A DNA stretch of 64,000 nucleotides from Glandiceps talaboti (taxonomy: Eukaryota > Hemichordata > Enteropneusta > Spengelidae): NCBI RefSeq assembly GCF_964340395.1, contig NC_135561.1, forward strand, positions 23,345,486 through 23,409,485, given 5' to 3'. The notes beneath the pieces are model-generated. The model saw nothing but the letters and a program-made list of their open reading frames with translations. It was not told where the DNA came from and made no database searches. This document shows, in pieces, positions 13,441 through 25,555 of the stretch. The position numbers and the translations under genes were made by a program. Positions within the stretch are counted from its first letter, which is position 1; each line of letters opens with the position of its first letter.

Positions 13441-16400
13441 ACGTAGAATAACCAGAGTATAAATTCCACATTTGTATATTTCAACTTAACTTGTATAAAC
13501 TTAGCATATGTAATATGTCTATACTGGAGTAAACAGTGCTCAATACATTTGTATGTAGAGCGGTATAAATATTTATTTATTTATTTATTTATTTATATAT
13601 TTATTATTATATATAAGTTGTTATAGATATTGAAGATGTATTCAAAAACCGAGTAACCTTTAGATTCATAGAATATACTCTATATCATCATTTCTCTATT
13701 ACCATGGTAACGGCAATACCCGATAGATGCAATATCCAGGCTGTTTAATATGGGATAGTGGAGTTTACTGTAACGTTGTTGACAATGTAACTTGGCCAAT
13801 ATCCAAACCTAAAGTCACTTTACTATTGTTGTTCATATCCGCACACTTGTTGTGACATGTTTATTACGATGTCTTATCGGAAGTCATTTCTCCGAGTCGC
13901 ATAGCCTTGTGGATTCCATGTTCTACCGTTTCCTAGCAACGCGTACTGACAACAAACCAGAATTGCTCTGTCGTATTAGTAAGGTAGTGGCCAGTCCCGC
14001 CTTTATGTCATTGCCGAAATCGGGCATGTGACGAACCCAAACTCACCCTGCAGTAAAGCATAACGCCATGGCTGATACTCATTTAGCACTATACATATGA
14101 TAGCCATCAGAGCAGAAACTGAAACTGTAAGGTGTTCAAATACTACTAGACTTATAGTTGATAGTAGACTGTAAATAATAACTGTCTGAGAAACACAGAT
14201 GTCTACTTTTGAAAGTATGAGACAATAACATGATAACATTATAATTATAATTTATTGTGACATCAATACTAGATATAAGATTATCATATTCTGTAAAACA
14301 AAAACACAAAAAACCCATAAATTTAGTGAAATGTGATGCAATATGAGTATTCCGATAAGATGACATTCAGTCTGTGGTTGTGTTTAAGTACGATACGTAT
14401 AGTAGGCGTTCGTCAGGTGGATAGTCCCACAGAGTCATCATGATCGTCACTAAGCCCGGTCTCTGTTTTGAGGAGCGAGGTCCATTTTCGACCGTATTGT
14501 TTGTTTAGGCTAGACTGTGCATACCACGCGTTTATAGGGTGGACAAACGCCAAAGAATTTTGATAGTCCCTGGATCGTCGGCGTGATCGTTTCCATAACT
14601 ACAGTATTTGGCGACCCGCATATTAAAACTGTACCCTTTGACCGTGTGAATACAAACCAGGGGTGGCATAGCATACAGTGTCGATAAGGCTGGTAGCGTG
14701 GTGTTCGACATGCAACAATACACTAAGGGGTCTTACATTGTCTCATACAAAGTACTAGCAGTCACAGGATATTATTGTGTACCCTTGTTGTAAAGCCCCA
14801 TACAAGTAGTGCTTAGGCGGAAGTATTTCGATGACGCATTTCGCGCCGTTTGGAATCCAGGCCCTGGCTCGAGGGTCCTTAGCGTAGCGTGCAGTGACCG
14901 GTGATCAAAGAGAGGGCTGCAACGCAATCAACACTGGATAACTCTGTGGATAGCTGCAAGAATCAATGCCTATATATCATACAACGACAAATATTGCATG
15001 CACGCAACATTGCAGGGAGAGAGGGCAGTGGACGTTAGGTAGGTGGTTGGAATGGTCTACGGACATAGCATATACAGTATCACAAATGAATGTACGCGAT
15101 TCGCTGGTTGTGCTGACTTCTAGCTGTGTATCCACACCGAGGCCGAGTAAGGCTAGTGTGTGATTATAACGGCTGTACGTACATGTATATGGCGTAGAAT
15201 GCATGTGTCGTGTCGTTTGCAGATCACTGACGACCTTGCAAAATATGTGACCTGTCAACTTCCACTCAGAACATGCAGTATGTTATTGAGGCTATTGTTT
15301 GATACATGCACTGTCAAGGAACGCGTGTGTTCTTTTGCAAGCATGTTAATTGGTGCACATGGCTTCCCTGTGTGCATTCATTGCAGTACATACAGATCAA
15401 CAACAGAGACTGCCATTTGAACCTTGTAATTCCAAGTACCGGGCGTCAACCCACTACGTTGCAACGTGTTATACCATGCAGTCATATGCTATATTAGGAC
15501 AATTATTACTTAACGTGTTAGCTTTTATTACTACTGTATATCGTAAGTCGGTTTATTGTAAATTATGAACACCATTTCAGTTGAAATTGTATACAGAGCT
15601 CTTTGACTGAGATATCAATGCATCAACGTTGCATTTCAGTACATAGTTGCTTTGTCGTCAAGCAGCCTTTGTATGTTAGAGTTCAGCACGGTGTACAGAA
15701 TATATAGCCAATACCCTAGTAATGTATGCTGTGACGTATGGACACAACTAAACACTGCGGCGCAGCGTACCGGCCGGCGCTATACGCTATATGGATCATT
15801 TTAGCATCTGTTCTGTTCTACCGCGCTTTCGTAGCAATAATATTTTATATATTAATTTTATTTAATTTGTCTGTTCTATTTTGTCATGTACGATCTATAT
15901 GTCATATAGCCGTTAAACAGAGTGCGCAGTAACAATAACAATACAATGTCCCATGTCCTTGATGTAAAAATAAATGTACAAGCAATACAATACTATCGGC
16001 TAGAGGACATATATTAGCAGGGTGACGGTATGTGTTCGTGACTATCCGAAATGTGGAAGTCACCGGGACATGTCTGGACTTGGCATTATATTACGTATGC
16101 TTGATGTGTTACAATGAAGGCTATTGTTTGACCGTGAATTGTCACAAACTCCGACATTAATGAACAGGAAACATTGTATTCATCACTCAACAATCGATAA
16201 TGCGTCGCATTTTACTGAGAACCAGGCACCATTTAAACTTTTGGTGCGTCAACCAAAAATCAAGTGCATTTTATGAATTTAGTGTGTGTGAAGTATATAA
16301 TGTAAGACTTGCAGGCTTTAGGTAAAATTGCACTGAGCTGTATGGCAAAGGGAAATAGGTGTAGGAAGTTAAAAATCCGGGTCAGTCCATGCTTTGTGTT

Positions 16401-16531
16401 TACCCATGATAAGAGATAGCAGTGTTTGTATAATGAACCGGTATTGTCTTTGTACAACTGTGTCAATAAGGCTTCACACTGGGCAACAATTCACACCCAT
16501 TTTTGACGTAACATGTCCAAACTGACGCACG
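13441..16531. other. unique spacer
   Basis: A short (ATTT)n run lies at 13570-13598. Short open frames of 60-93 codons on both strands between 14003 and 15932 show no recognisable domain. I see no convincing gene or repeat family. Confidence 0.5.
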
Positions 16532-16574
16532 ATTCAACCATAGACAGTGGAGGCTCCACTGTCTATGATTCAAC
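16532..16574. other. palindromic hairpin flanked by a direct repeat
   Basis: A perfect 13-bp inverted repeat (CATAGACAGTGGA and its complement) with a 3-nt centre occupies 16539-16567. It is bordered on both sides by ATTCAAC (16532-16538 and 16568-16574). This is the layout of a tiny foldback insertion with a 7-bp target-site duplication. The flanking repeat is short enough to arise by chance. Confidence 0.6.
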
Positions 16575-16829
16575 ACATATCGTGAACACCTCGCAAGGGT
16601 GTCTTCTAGTACTACGCCATGTTCATGATCTCTGTGCGTGATCAGGCACATATTACAGCTTACATTCTAATATAAACACGATTCAATGTGTGTTTTACAA
16701 AGACAACGCTCAATAATTATGTTTAAATACCTCTCCCACATAATAGTATAGACCAAGCAATTTTAAAAGTTACAAATATCACAAAATATGAAACTTTGAA
16801 TCTTAAATTTAAAGCAGCTTAACTATATT

Positions 16830-16868
16830 GCATTATAGACGTTGGAGAGGAACGTCTATGATTAATGC
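16830..16868. other. second related hairpin
   Basis: A 9-bp perfect stem (ATAGACGTT at 16835-16843 with its complement at 16851-16859) encloses a 7-nt purine loop, GGAGAGG. Outer GCATT/AATGC pairing extends it with a small bulge. It shares the TAGAC...GTCTATG ends and a GGAG centre with the hairpin at 16539, so the two may be one dispersed family. Confidence 0.55.
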
Positions 16869-17420
16869 TAGGGTTGTTAGCATGTGGTCCCTCAGTGAAG
16901 TTTGCTGTAATTGAGATGCTGCGTTTTCACAGTAAACTACTTAAACTTTAAATTAATTTCAAATAGACAGATGAACAAATAAGGCAGATAAAATAAATCT
17001 GCTTTGCACAGTGTTCAACAATACTTTTAAATAAACGTCTTGTGGTGATGAGAGATAATGACACTGTAAAGAAGAAGGCCGGTAAAAAACAACAAAGAAC
17101 TGAAATTACAATGGTGTCAATTTGTCAAACTCGACATGAATACCAAAACGTTCCTGACCCGGGTTTCGACCGCCAGGGTGGAGGTGAAAGTTCACCACAA
17201 TGGGGTTTTGTAACAATGAGTAACAATGTAACAATCCTTATGACGTCACACAGTTTATAGCTAAAGAACAGAGGCCCCCCCCCCCCTTACATCATGGATG
17301 TCTGGAACTAAGTAAACAATAGTAATGTAGTCTGGTTCACGTGTACGTCATTATTGTTACCATGGTATCATGAGTTATGATGGTGGATACATTACTGTTT
17401 CAGAACAGTCGACTGAATGT
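16869..17420. other. unique spacer
   Basis: No gene or repeat array recognised. A run of 12 C lies at 17275-17286. Confidence 0.5.
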
Positions 17421-17496
17421 GCAGAGTCGATAAATTTCATGGCGGTCACTATGGTGCAGCAGAGTCGATAAATTTCATGGCGGTCACTATGGTGCA
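17421..17496. repeat. 38-bp tandem duplication, 2 copies
   Basis: Two identical adjacent 38-bp copies start at 17421 and 17459 with GCAGAGTCGATAAATTTC. Their identity points to a recent event. Confidence 0.95.
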
Positions 17497-17639
17497 GCAA
17501 GCGTTGGTCACTAGTCTACGTCATACTTTGATGTTTGCATCAAAAAAGTTTTGAATATCTTTGAATGCATAACTTTGAAATTTGCATACATTTTGGAAAT
17601 TGACGAGTGAAATAATAACTTAATGAATGTAATGACCTA

Positions 17640-18946
17640 GCTATCTGACTGATAGCTAGGTATCCAGGCATTGCAGTATCTGACTGCTAGGTATCCAGAT
17701 GTTGCAGTATCTGACTGCTAGGTATCCAGATGTTGAAGTATCTGACTGCTAGGTATCTAGATGTTGCAGTATCTGACTGCTAGGTATCCAGGCGTTGCAG
17801 TATCTGACTGCTAGGTATCCAGGCATTGCAGTATCTGACTGCTAGGCATCTAGATGTTGCAGTATCTGACTGCTAGGCATCTAGATGTTGCAGTATCTGA
17901 CTGCTAGGCATCAAGATGTTGCAGTATCTGAGTGCTAGGTATCCATACATTGCAGTATCTGACTGCTAGGTATCCAGACATCGCAGTATCTGACTGCTAG
18001 GCATCTAGATGTTGCAGTATCTGACTGCTAGGTATACAGGCATTGCAGTATCTGACTGCTAGGTATACAGGCATTGCAGTATCTGACTACTTGGCATCTA
18101 GATGTTGCAGTATCTGACTGCTAGGTATCTAGACATTGCAGTGTCTGACTGCTAGGTATACAGGCATTGCAGTGTCTGACTGCTTGGCATCTAGATGTTG
18201 CAGTATCTGACTGCTAGGTATCTAGACATTGCAGTATCTGACTGCTAGGTATACAGGCATTGCAGTGTCTGACTGCTAGGTATCCAGACGTTGCAGTATC
18301 TGACTGCTAGGCATCTAGACATTGCAGTATCTGACTGCTAGGTAGATATCCAGGCATTGCAGTATCTGACTGCTAGGCATCTAGATGTTGCAGTATCTGA
18401 CTGCTAGGTAGATATCCAGACGTTGCAGTATCTGACTGCTAGGCATCTAGACATTGCAGTATCTGACTGCTAGGTATCCAGGCATTGCAGTGTCTGACTG
18501 CTAGGTAGATATCCAGACGTTGCAGTATCTGACTGCTAGGCATCTAGATGTTGCAGTATCTGACTGCTAGGTATCCAGGCATTGCAGTGTCTGACTGCTA
18601 GGTAGATATCCAGGCATTGCAGTATCTGACTGCTAGGCATCTATACATTGCAGTATCTGACTGCTAGGTAGATATCCAGACATTGCAGTATCTGACTTGT
18701 AGGCATCTAGATGTTGCAGTATCTGAATGCTAGGCATCTAGACATTGCAGTATCTGACTGCTAGGCATCTAGACATTGCAGTATCTGACTGCTAGGTAGA
18801 TATCCAGACGTTGCAGTATCTGACTGCTAGGCATCTAGACATTGCAGTATCTGACTGCTAGGTATCCAGGCATTGCAGTGTCTGACTGCTAGGTAGATAT
18901 CCAGACGTTGCAGTATCTGACTGCTAAGTATCCATACGTTGCAGTT
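17640..18946. repeat. 31/35-bp minisatellite, about 40 units
   Basis: Units share GCAGTATCTGACTGCTAGG followed by a variable TATCCAG, CATCTAG or TATACAG segment and a GATGTT, GCATT or GACGTT end. A subset has a 4-bp GATA insertion (GGTAGATATCCAG), giving a 35-bp variant found only in the right half. Unit types are interspersed. Confidence 0.96.
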
Positions 18947-19120
18947 GATCAGGTTTATTTTCACCGGGTTGAAAAGGAGCACTGTAACTACAATGTTCAG
19001 TCAAGATATAATGTAGTTTATTGAATGATAGGTTGCAACCACTCTGACTCTCTCTATTCTCTGCTTTAACGTTTCCCAATTATTGACAAACAGAAATGTA
19101 GACAGTGAACAGAAGTGAAT
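18947..19120. other. short unique gap between two arrays
   Basis: About 170 bp of unrelated single-copy sequence separates the 31-bp and 28-bp arrays. Confidence 0.6.
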
Positions 19121-21016
19121 AACTTGTAATCTAATGTACAATATACATAACGTACAATGTAAATAACTGCTAATCTAATGTACAATATAAATAACTGCTA
19201 ATCTAACATACAGTGTAAATAACTGCTAATCTAACATACAATGTAAATAACTGCTAATCTAACATACAGTGTAAATAACTGCTAATCTAACATACAGTGT
19301 AAATAACTGCTAATCTAACGTACAATGTAAATAACGGCTAATCTAATGTGTAATGTAAATAACTGCTAATCGAACGTACAGTGTAAATAACTGCTAATCT
19401 AACGTACAGTGTAAATAACTGCTAAGTTAACGTACTAATCTAACGTACAATGTAAATAACTGCTAATCTAACATACAGTGTAAATAACTGCTAATCTAAC
19501 GTACAGTGTAAATAACTGCTAATCTAACGTACAGTGTAAATATCTACTAATCTAACATACAATGTAAATAACTGCTAATCTAACATACAGTGTAAATAAC
19601 GTACTAATCTAACGTACAGTGTAAATAACTGCTAATTTAATGTGCAGTGTAAATAACTGCTAATATGACGTACAGTGTAAATAGCTGCTAATCTAACGTA
19701 CAATGTAAATATCTACTAATCTAACATACAGTGTAAATAACTGCTAATCTAACGTACAGTGTAAATAACTGCTAATCTAACGTACAGTGTAAATAACTGC
19801 TAATCTAACATACTAATCTAACGTACAATGTAAATAACTGCTAATCTAACGTACAGTGTAAATAACTGCTAATCTAATGTACAGTGTAAATAACTGCTAA
19901 TCTAACGTACAGTGTAAATAACTGCTAATCTAACGTACAGTGTAAATAACTGCTAATCTAACGTACTAATCTAACGTACAGTGTAAATAACTGCTAATCT
20001 AATGTACAGTGTAAATATCTACTAATCTAACATACAGTGTAAATAACGTACTAATCTAACATACAGTGTAAATAACTGCTAATCTGACGTACAGTGTAAA
20101 TAACTGCTAATTTAATGTGCAGTGTAAATAACTGCTAATCTAACGTACAGTGTAAATAACTGCTAATCTAACGTATAATGTAAATAACTGCTAATCTAAC
20201 GTACAATGTAAATAACTGCTAATCTAACGTATAATGTAAATAACGGCTAATCTAACGTATAATGTAAATAACTGCTAATCTAACATACAGTGTAAATAAC
20301 GGCTAATCTAACGTATAATGTAAATAACTGCTAATCTAACGTATAATGTAAATAACTGCTAATCTAACATGCAATGTAAATAACTGCTAATCTAACATAC
20401 AATGTAAATAACTGCTAATCTAACATACAATGTAAATAACTGCTAATCTAACGTATAATGTAAATAACTGCTAATTTAATGTGCAGTGTAAATAACTGCT
20501 AATCTAACGTACAGTGTAAATAACTGCTAATCTAACGTATAATGTAAATAACTGCTAATCTAACGTACAATGTAAATAACTGCTAATCTAACGTATAATG
20601 TAAATAACGGCTAATCTAACGTATAATGTAAATAACTGCTAATCTAACATACAGTGTAAATAACGGCTAATCTAACGTATAATGTAAATAACTGCTAATC
20701 TAACATGCAATGTAAATAACTGCTAATCTAACATACAATGTAAATAACTGCTAATCTAACATACAATGTAAATAACTGCTAATCTAACATACAATGTAAA
20801 TAACTGCTAATCTAACGTACTAATCTAACATACAATGTAAATAACTGCTAATCTAATAATGTAAATAACTGCTATTAGATCTAACGTACTAATCTAACAT
20901 ACAATGTAAATAACTGCTAATCTAACGTACTAATCTAACGTACAGTGTAAATAACTGCTAATCTAACGTATAATGTAAATAACTGCTAATCTAACGTACA
21001 GTGTAAATAACTGATA
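19121..21016. repeat. 28-bp minisatellite, about 67 units
   Basis: Each unit contains AATAACTGCTAATCTAAC followed by GTACAGTG, ATACAATG, GTATAATG or a similar variant. Short partial units of about 13-15 bp (ACGTACTAATCTA) interrupt the period at several places, for example near 19431, 19591, 19807, 19965, 20047, 20815, 20885 and 20925. A 364-bp (13-unit) higher-order duplication links blocks starting at 20162 and 20526. Confidence 0.97.
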
Positions 21017-21100
21017 TTTTAACTCTATACGTTGCCATAACTTTGCAATCAGAAGAAAAAGTGAATAGAGAACTTTTAAATTTCATTGTCATTGTCATAG

Positions 21101-21211
21101 CGAAAACAGTCACAAACATATCATCGCCCGCTGTGTCCCTTCATATATTATATTATAATATATGAAGGGACACAGTCACAGCGGGCGATGATATGTTTGT
21201 GACTGTTTTCG
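21101..21211. other. 111-bp near-perfect hairpin
   Basis: The left arm (21101-21150) pairs with every base of the right arm (21156-21211) except a 6-nt bulge. The bulge comes from a tandem CTGTGA duplication in the right arm. The loop is about 5 nt. Arms begin CGAAAACAGTCACAAAC. There is no clear target-site duplication outside the arms and no internal coding sequence. The perfect arms imply a recent inverted duplication or selection for structure. It could be a foldback element, a hairpin RNA source or an assembly artefact, and the sequence does not decide between these. Confidence 0.8.
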
Positions 21212-21604
21212 AATTTATAAACAATACCTATATATGTTACGGATCAAGGCGACGGTTGACCGTTGAGGGCGTAAATGTATATAAACCAGTCATGGTGTTA
21301 GTGACAATGTGTACATTATTAATTCTCTCTGTATATATGTTGCGAAATGTTCTTGTATTGAACGTTTGGCTTCAGGGACATCTAGCCAATGAAAGTTATG
21401 TTCAACTACATTATGTTTGCTTTGCTGTTGTGTATGCCGCTGATAATGTCGTCATGTGTAGAAGGTTCAAGTGAAACTGAGGTTCTAAACATCGCCATTG
21501 GGTAGTTGAGTAATCATAATCTGATAGTACTTCTTAATTTCTGATTGGATCTGGTAGTTTTAGTAGTCGCACATTGCCTGGCATCATATAGTTCCAAATT
21601 GGAT
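21212..21604. other. unique spacer
   Basis: No repeat or recognised gene. A 93-codon plus-strand frame starts inside the hairpin arm at 21193 and has no familiar motif. Confidence 0.5.
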
Positions 21605-21808
21605 GTAGTCTACAAGTTACAATACATGGTTTAGTCTACAAGTTACAATACATGGTTTAGTCTACAAGTTACAATACATGGTTTAGTCTACAAGTTACAA
21701 TACATGTTTTAGTCTACAAGTTACAATACATGGTTTAGTCTACAAGTTACAATACATGGTTTAGTCTACAAGTTACAATACATGGTTTAGTCTACAAGTT
21801 ACAGTCAT
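21605..21808. repeat. 26-bp tandem repeat, about 8 units
   Basis: Units begin TACAAGTTACAATACATGG and end TTTAGTC. Copies start every 26 bp from 21611. They are almost identical, with one TTTT variant and a degenerate last unit. Confidence 0.96.
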
Positions 21809-23204
21809 AATTATTATATTATGCATATTTGAGATCATTAAAAAGCGCAACGCGTCTGTAAATGGAAATGTTGTAGGTTGGTGTGTAATTGGTCAACTTT
21901 AGGTGTACGTCACTAATAGATTCACATATACTTATTGTGTTAATATTACCATATATTTATATGATAGAATATGTTCACAGACGTGTACATTTCAGCAATT
22001 ACAAACTACGGAGAGTGGTGTGTAGTCGCAGTACACTATGTTTCCTCAGTGTCATTATCTCCAGTTTCGATCGCCGTATCCACTGCATTCTTATCCTACA
22101 CATCTACCGCCACCGCATCCTTCATGGATCAAACCTTGTTATTATCCTATAAGGTAGGCTTACATCAACCTTTATCTTTTCTTTGTACATGATAACCATC
22201 CCCAACTAGTACAATGTCCAACATCACAACCTTACAATCGACAGATATACAATGAACAGTTTTCTTTGATAATTATTATCGCCACCTTTGCAAAGTTACT
22301 AAGTGTTTGGAAAGAGGTCGGTTGAATTGTTGCTACTCAATCCACGTGTCAAAGAAATTGTCCCGTCGACGTCACCAAAAACAATACAACTCGTCACTTT
22401 TTTCTGAATTACACGTGAGTTGGGCAAAGCTCAAAATGTGTCGTCGTACTCAGAACATGGAACGATGTATTCATTTACAGTGGAAGAAGGAAGACGATAG
22501 CAAGGAATGAAACTGAATACATAAATTTAACACAAAGTCGAAGACGTTAATTAACTTATATTGAAGCAATGTGCAATACTTTATCACACACTCTAATAAT
22601 ATTCCACAAGTCTATTCCAACCCTTCAATGATCGTACTTCAACGAAGAACAACCAAACAAACAAATAAACAAACAAACAACATCAGGTATAAGAGGCCAC
22701 AATTAGTAATAGTTGATGTCACCTAACCAGCTTTGTGAGATTACGAAAACATTTGATATCGTTTCAACTTTAAAATGAACTTAAGTGTTGTTTTTTATCG
22801 GCGTTGTGTACAACTGTCCTTTCGCGACAACTAAACTCTTAATGTTTCTGATTTGAGGCGGGCGTAGCACTAACTGCAATGTTACACATGGACGAAGTGA
22901 ATTGATACAACAATTCCGTGAAATGTGTAAACGGTCAACTCAGTGCGATTTAATAGTAGATTCTTTAGAGTTGATAAATCGACACCCGATGACAATCAAA
23001 CTATTAACAATTTTTAAAAGCTATATTCCATACCAACATTCTCCCTAGTAATACATTTTTTGACACGTCAATTTTGTTGTAGTATAAAATCAAAGAAATA
23101 GTCCCGGTCTGTGGTTGACAGGTTGATGACAAAATTATTATGATATAAATGCGCTAACAATTGAGTTGTTATGTGTCTGTTGATGAAGGTAAATTTGATA
23201 TATG
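21809..23204. other. unique spacer
   Basis: No gene recognised. A short AAAC-rich run lies near 22650-22680. Frames of 60-90 codons at 21889-22510 show no domain I recognise. Confidence 0.5.
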
Positions 23205-23932
23205 AACACCATGATCTAGCATACAATCACTATAAGCGGCAGTACTAATTGTGTTTGTTGTCTGAATGTAGCTGGTTACACCATGATTTAGCATACAATC
23301 ACTATAAGCGGCAGTACTAATTGTGTTTGTTGTCTGAATGTAGCTGGTTACACCATGATTTAGCATACAATCACTATAAGCGGCAGTACTAATTGTGTTT
23401 GTTGTCTGAATGTAGCTGGTTACACCATGATCTAGCATACAATCACTATAAGTGGCAGTACTAATTGTGTTTGTTGTCTGAATGTAGCTGGTTACACCAT
23501 GATCTAGCATACAATCACTATAAGCGGCAGTACTAATTGTGTTTGTTGTCTGAATGTAGCTGGTTACACCATGATCTAGCATACAATCACTATAAGTGGC
23601 AGTACTAATTGTGTTTGTTGTCTGAATGTAGTTGGTTACACCATGATTTAGCATACAATCACTATAAGTGGCAGTACTAATTGTGTTTGTTGTCTGAATG
23701 TAGTTGGTTACACCATGATCTAGCATACAATCACTATAAGTGGCAGTACTAATTGTGTTTGTTGTCTGAATGTTGCTGGTTACACCATGATCTAGCATAC
23801 AATCACTATAAGTGGCAGTACTAATTGTGTTTGTTGTCTGAATGTAGTTGGTTACACCATGATCTAGCATACAATCACTATAAGTGGCAGTACTAATTGT
23901 GTTTGTTGTCTGAATGTAGCTGGTTACAGCAT
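23205..23932. repeat. 72-bp minisatellite, about 10 units
   Basis: Near-identical 72-bp units contain ACCATGATCTAGCATAC and GTGTTTGTTGTCTGAATG. Differences are limited to CTAG/TTAG, GCGG/GTGG, GTAGCTGG/GTAGTTGG and one GTTG. The minus strand is open because 72 is a multiple of three (24-residue repeat with MLDHGVT). Nothing at the flanks suggests a gene. Confidence 0.97.
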
Positions 23933-24325
23933 AAAAAGTAGAAAGTACTTCTCCACTGTATATATATATATATATATGGTCTCAGTTTCACTAGTTACAC
24001 TTTACCACTTCTTTCAAATTAAACACAGAAATACATTCCCACAACCAATATTTTGTTAGCCTCGATTTATATAACTTGTGAAAATAAAACCAGGGACGAT
24101 TTATTATTAAGTAAATTTATCTCAAGACAAAGCTTGGCCTCATTCACCGTAGCAAATCTTTGTTATGTAAAGCTAATATTGTAACGATAAATTACATACC
24201 TGTCAAAGGTAGGTAAGGATGTGTTTTGTGTGTTATTTTTATTTCTTAATGCTTGATTTCGTTCCCACTTCAACTATATTTTCTTCAAACTACTAAAAAA
24301 GTTAAAATTTAAACTAGGTAATGCA
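23933..24325. other. unique spacer with (TA)n
   Basis: A short TA dinucleotide run lies near 23959-23978. The rest is unremarkable AT-rich sequence. Confidence 0.55.
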
Positions 24326-25272
24326 GGGTGTGTACTGGTATTGGGTGTAGTAGAGTGTGTACTGGTATAGGTTGTAGTAGAGTGTGTACTGGTATAGGTT
24401 GTAGTAGAGTGTGTACTGGTATAGAGTGTAGTAGAGTGTGTACTGGTATAGGTTGTAGTAGAGTGTGTACTGGTATAGGTTGTAGTAGAGTGTGTACTGG
24501 TATAGGTTGTAGTAGAGTGTGTACTGGTATAGGTTGTAGTAGAGTGTGTACTGGTATAGGTTGTAGTAGAGTGTGTACTGGTATATGTTGTAGTAGAGTG
24601 TGTACTGGTATAGAGTGTAGTAGAGTGTGTACTGGTATAGGTTGTAGTAGAGTGTGTACTGATATAGAGTGTAGTAGAGTGTGTACTGGTATAGGTTGTA
24701 GTAGAGTGTGTACTGGTATAGAGTGTAGTAGAGTGTGTACTGGTATATGTTGTAGTAGAGTGTGTACTGGTATAGAGTGTAGTAGAGTGTGTACTGGTAT
24801 AGGTTGTAGTAGAGTGTGTACTGATATAGAGTGTAGTAGAGTGTGTACTGGTATAGGTTGTAGTAGAGTGTGTACTGGTATAGGTTGTAGTAGAGTGTGT
24901 ACTGGTATAGAGTGTAGTAGAGTGTGTACTGGTATAGGTTGTAGTAGAGTGTGTACTGGTATAGGTTGTAGTAGAGTGTGTACTGGTATAGGTTGTAGTA
25001 GAGTGTGTACTGGTATAGAGTGTAGTAGAGTGTGTACTGGTATAGGTTGTAGTAGAGTGTGTACTGGTATAGGTTGTAGTAGAGTGTGTACTGGTATAGA
25101 GTGTAGTAGAGTGTGTACTGGTATAGAGTGTAGTAGAGTGTGTACTGATATAGAGTGTAGTAGAGTGTGTACTGATATAGAGTGTAGTAGAGTGTGTACT
25201 GGTATAGAGTGTAGAAGGGTGTGTACTGGTATTGGGTATTGGGTGTAGTAGAGTGTGTACTACTGGTATAGG
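24326..25272. repeat. 27-bp minisatellite, about 35 units
   Basis: Units are GTGTGTACTGGTATA followed by GGTTGTAGTAGA or GAGTGTAGTAGA. Variation is nearly confined to the GGTTG/GAGTG/TGTTG site and a GGTATA/GATATA site. Both strands are open (CTGIGCSRV on plus, YQYTLYYTL on minus), which simply reflects a 27-bp unit without in-frame stops. Confidence 0.97.
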
Positions 25273-25555
25273 TATAGGAAGCGGCTTTTATGATAATGTA
25301 AACACATCTAAACAGCTTTACGTTACATGCGGAAGGTCTGTCCCGCACTTTTTATACGCGTGAATTAGTGTGATAGACAAACTTCAAATACCGTAGGTGT
25401 AAACAAGGAACCGTTGTATCCGAGCACAACGAAGAAAAAAAAGATCTCGTGGTAGAATATGTACATGTCCATTGACGTCACATTGAGGGTTACAAACAAC
25501 ACATCATTTCGAGGAGCTACAAGTACATTATGTTGTGCGTCTTTGTACTTTTATG
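25273..25555. other. unique gap between arrays
   Basis: About 280 bp of single-copy sequence with no recognised feature. Confidence 0.6.

Noticed and set aside
17640-18946. CRISPR-like repeat plus short variable part
   Set aside because: The variable part takes only a few related states and is part of a 31-bp tandem unit, not unique spacers.
24314-25348. Overlapping 344- and 306-codon frames on opposite strands
   Set aside because: The 27-bp period leaves both strands open. No coding features.
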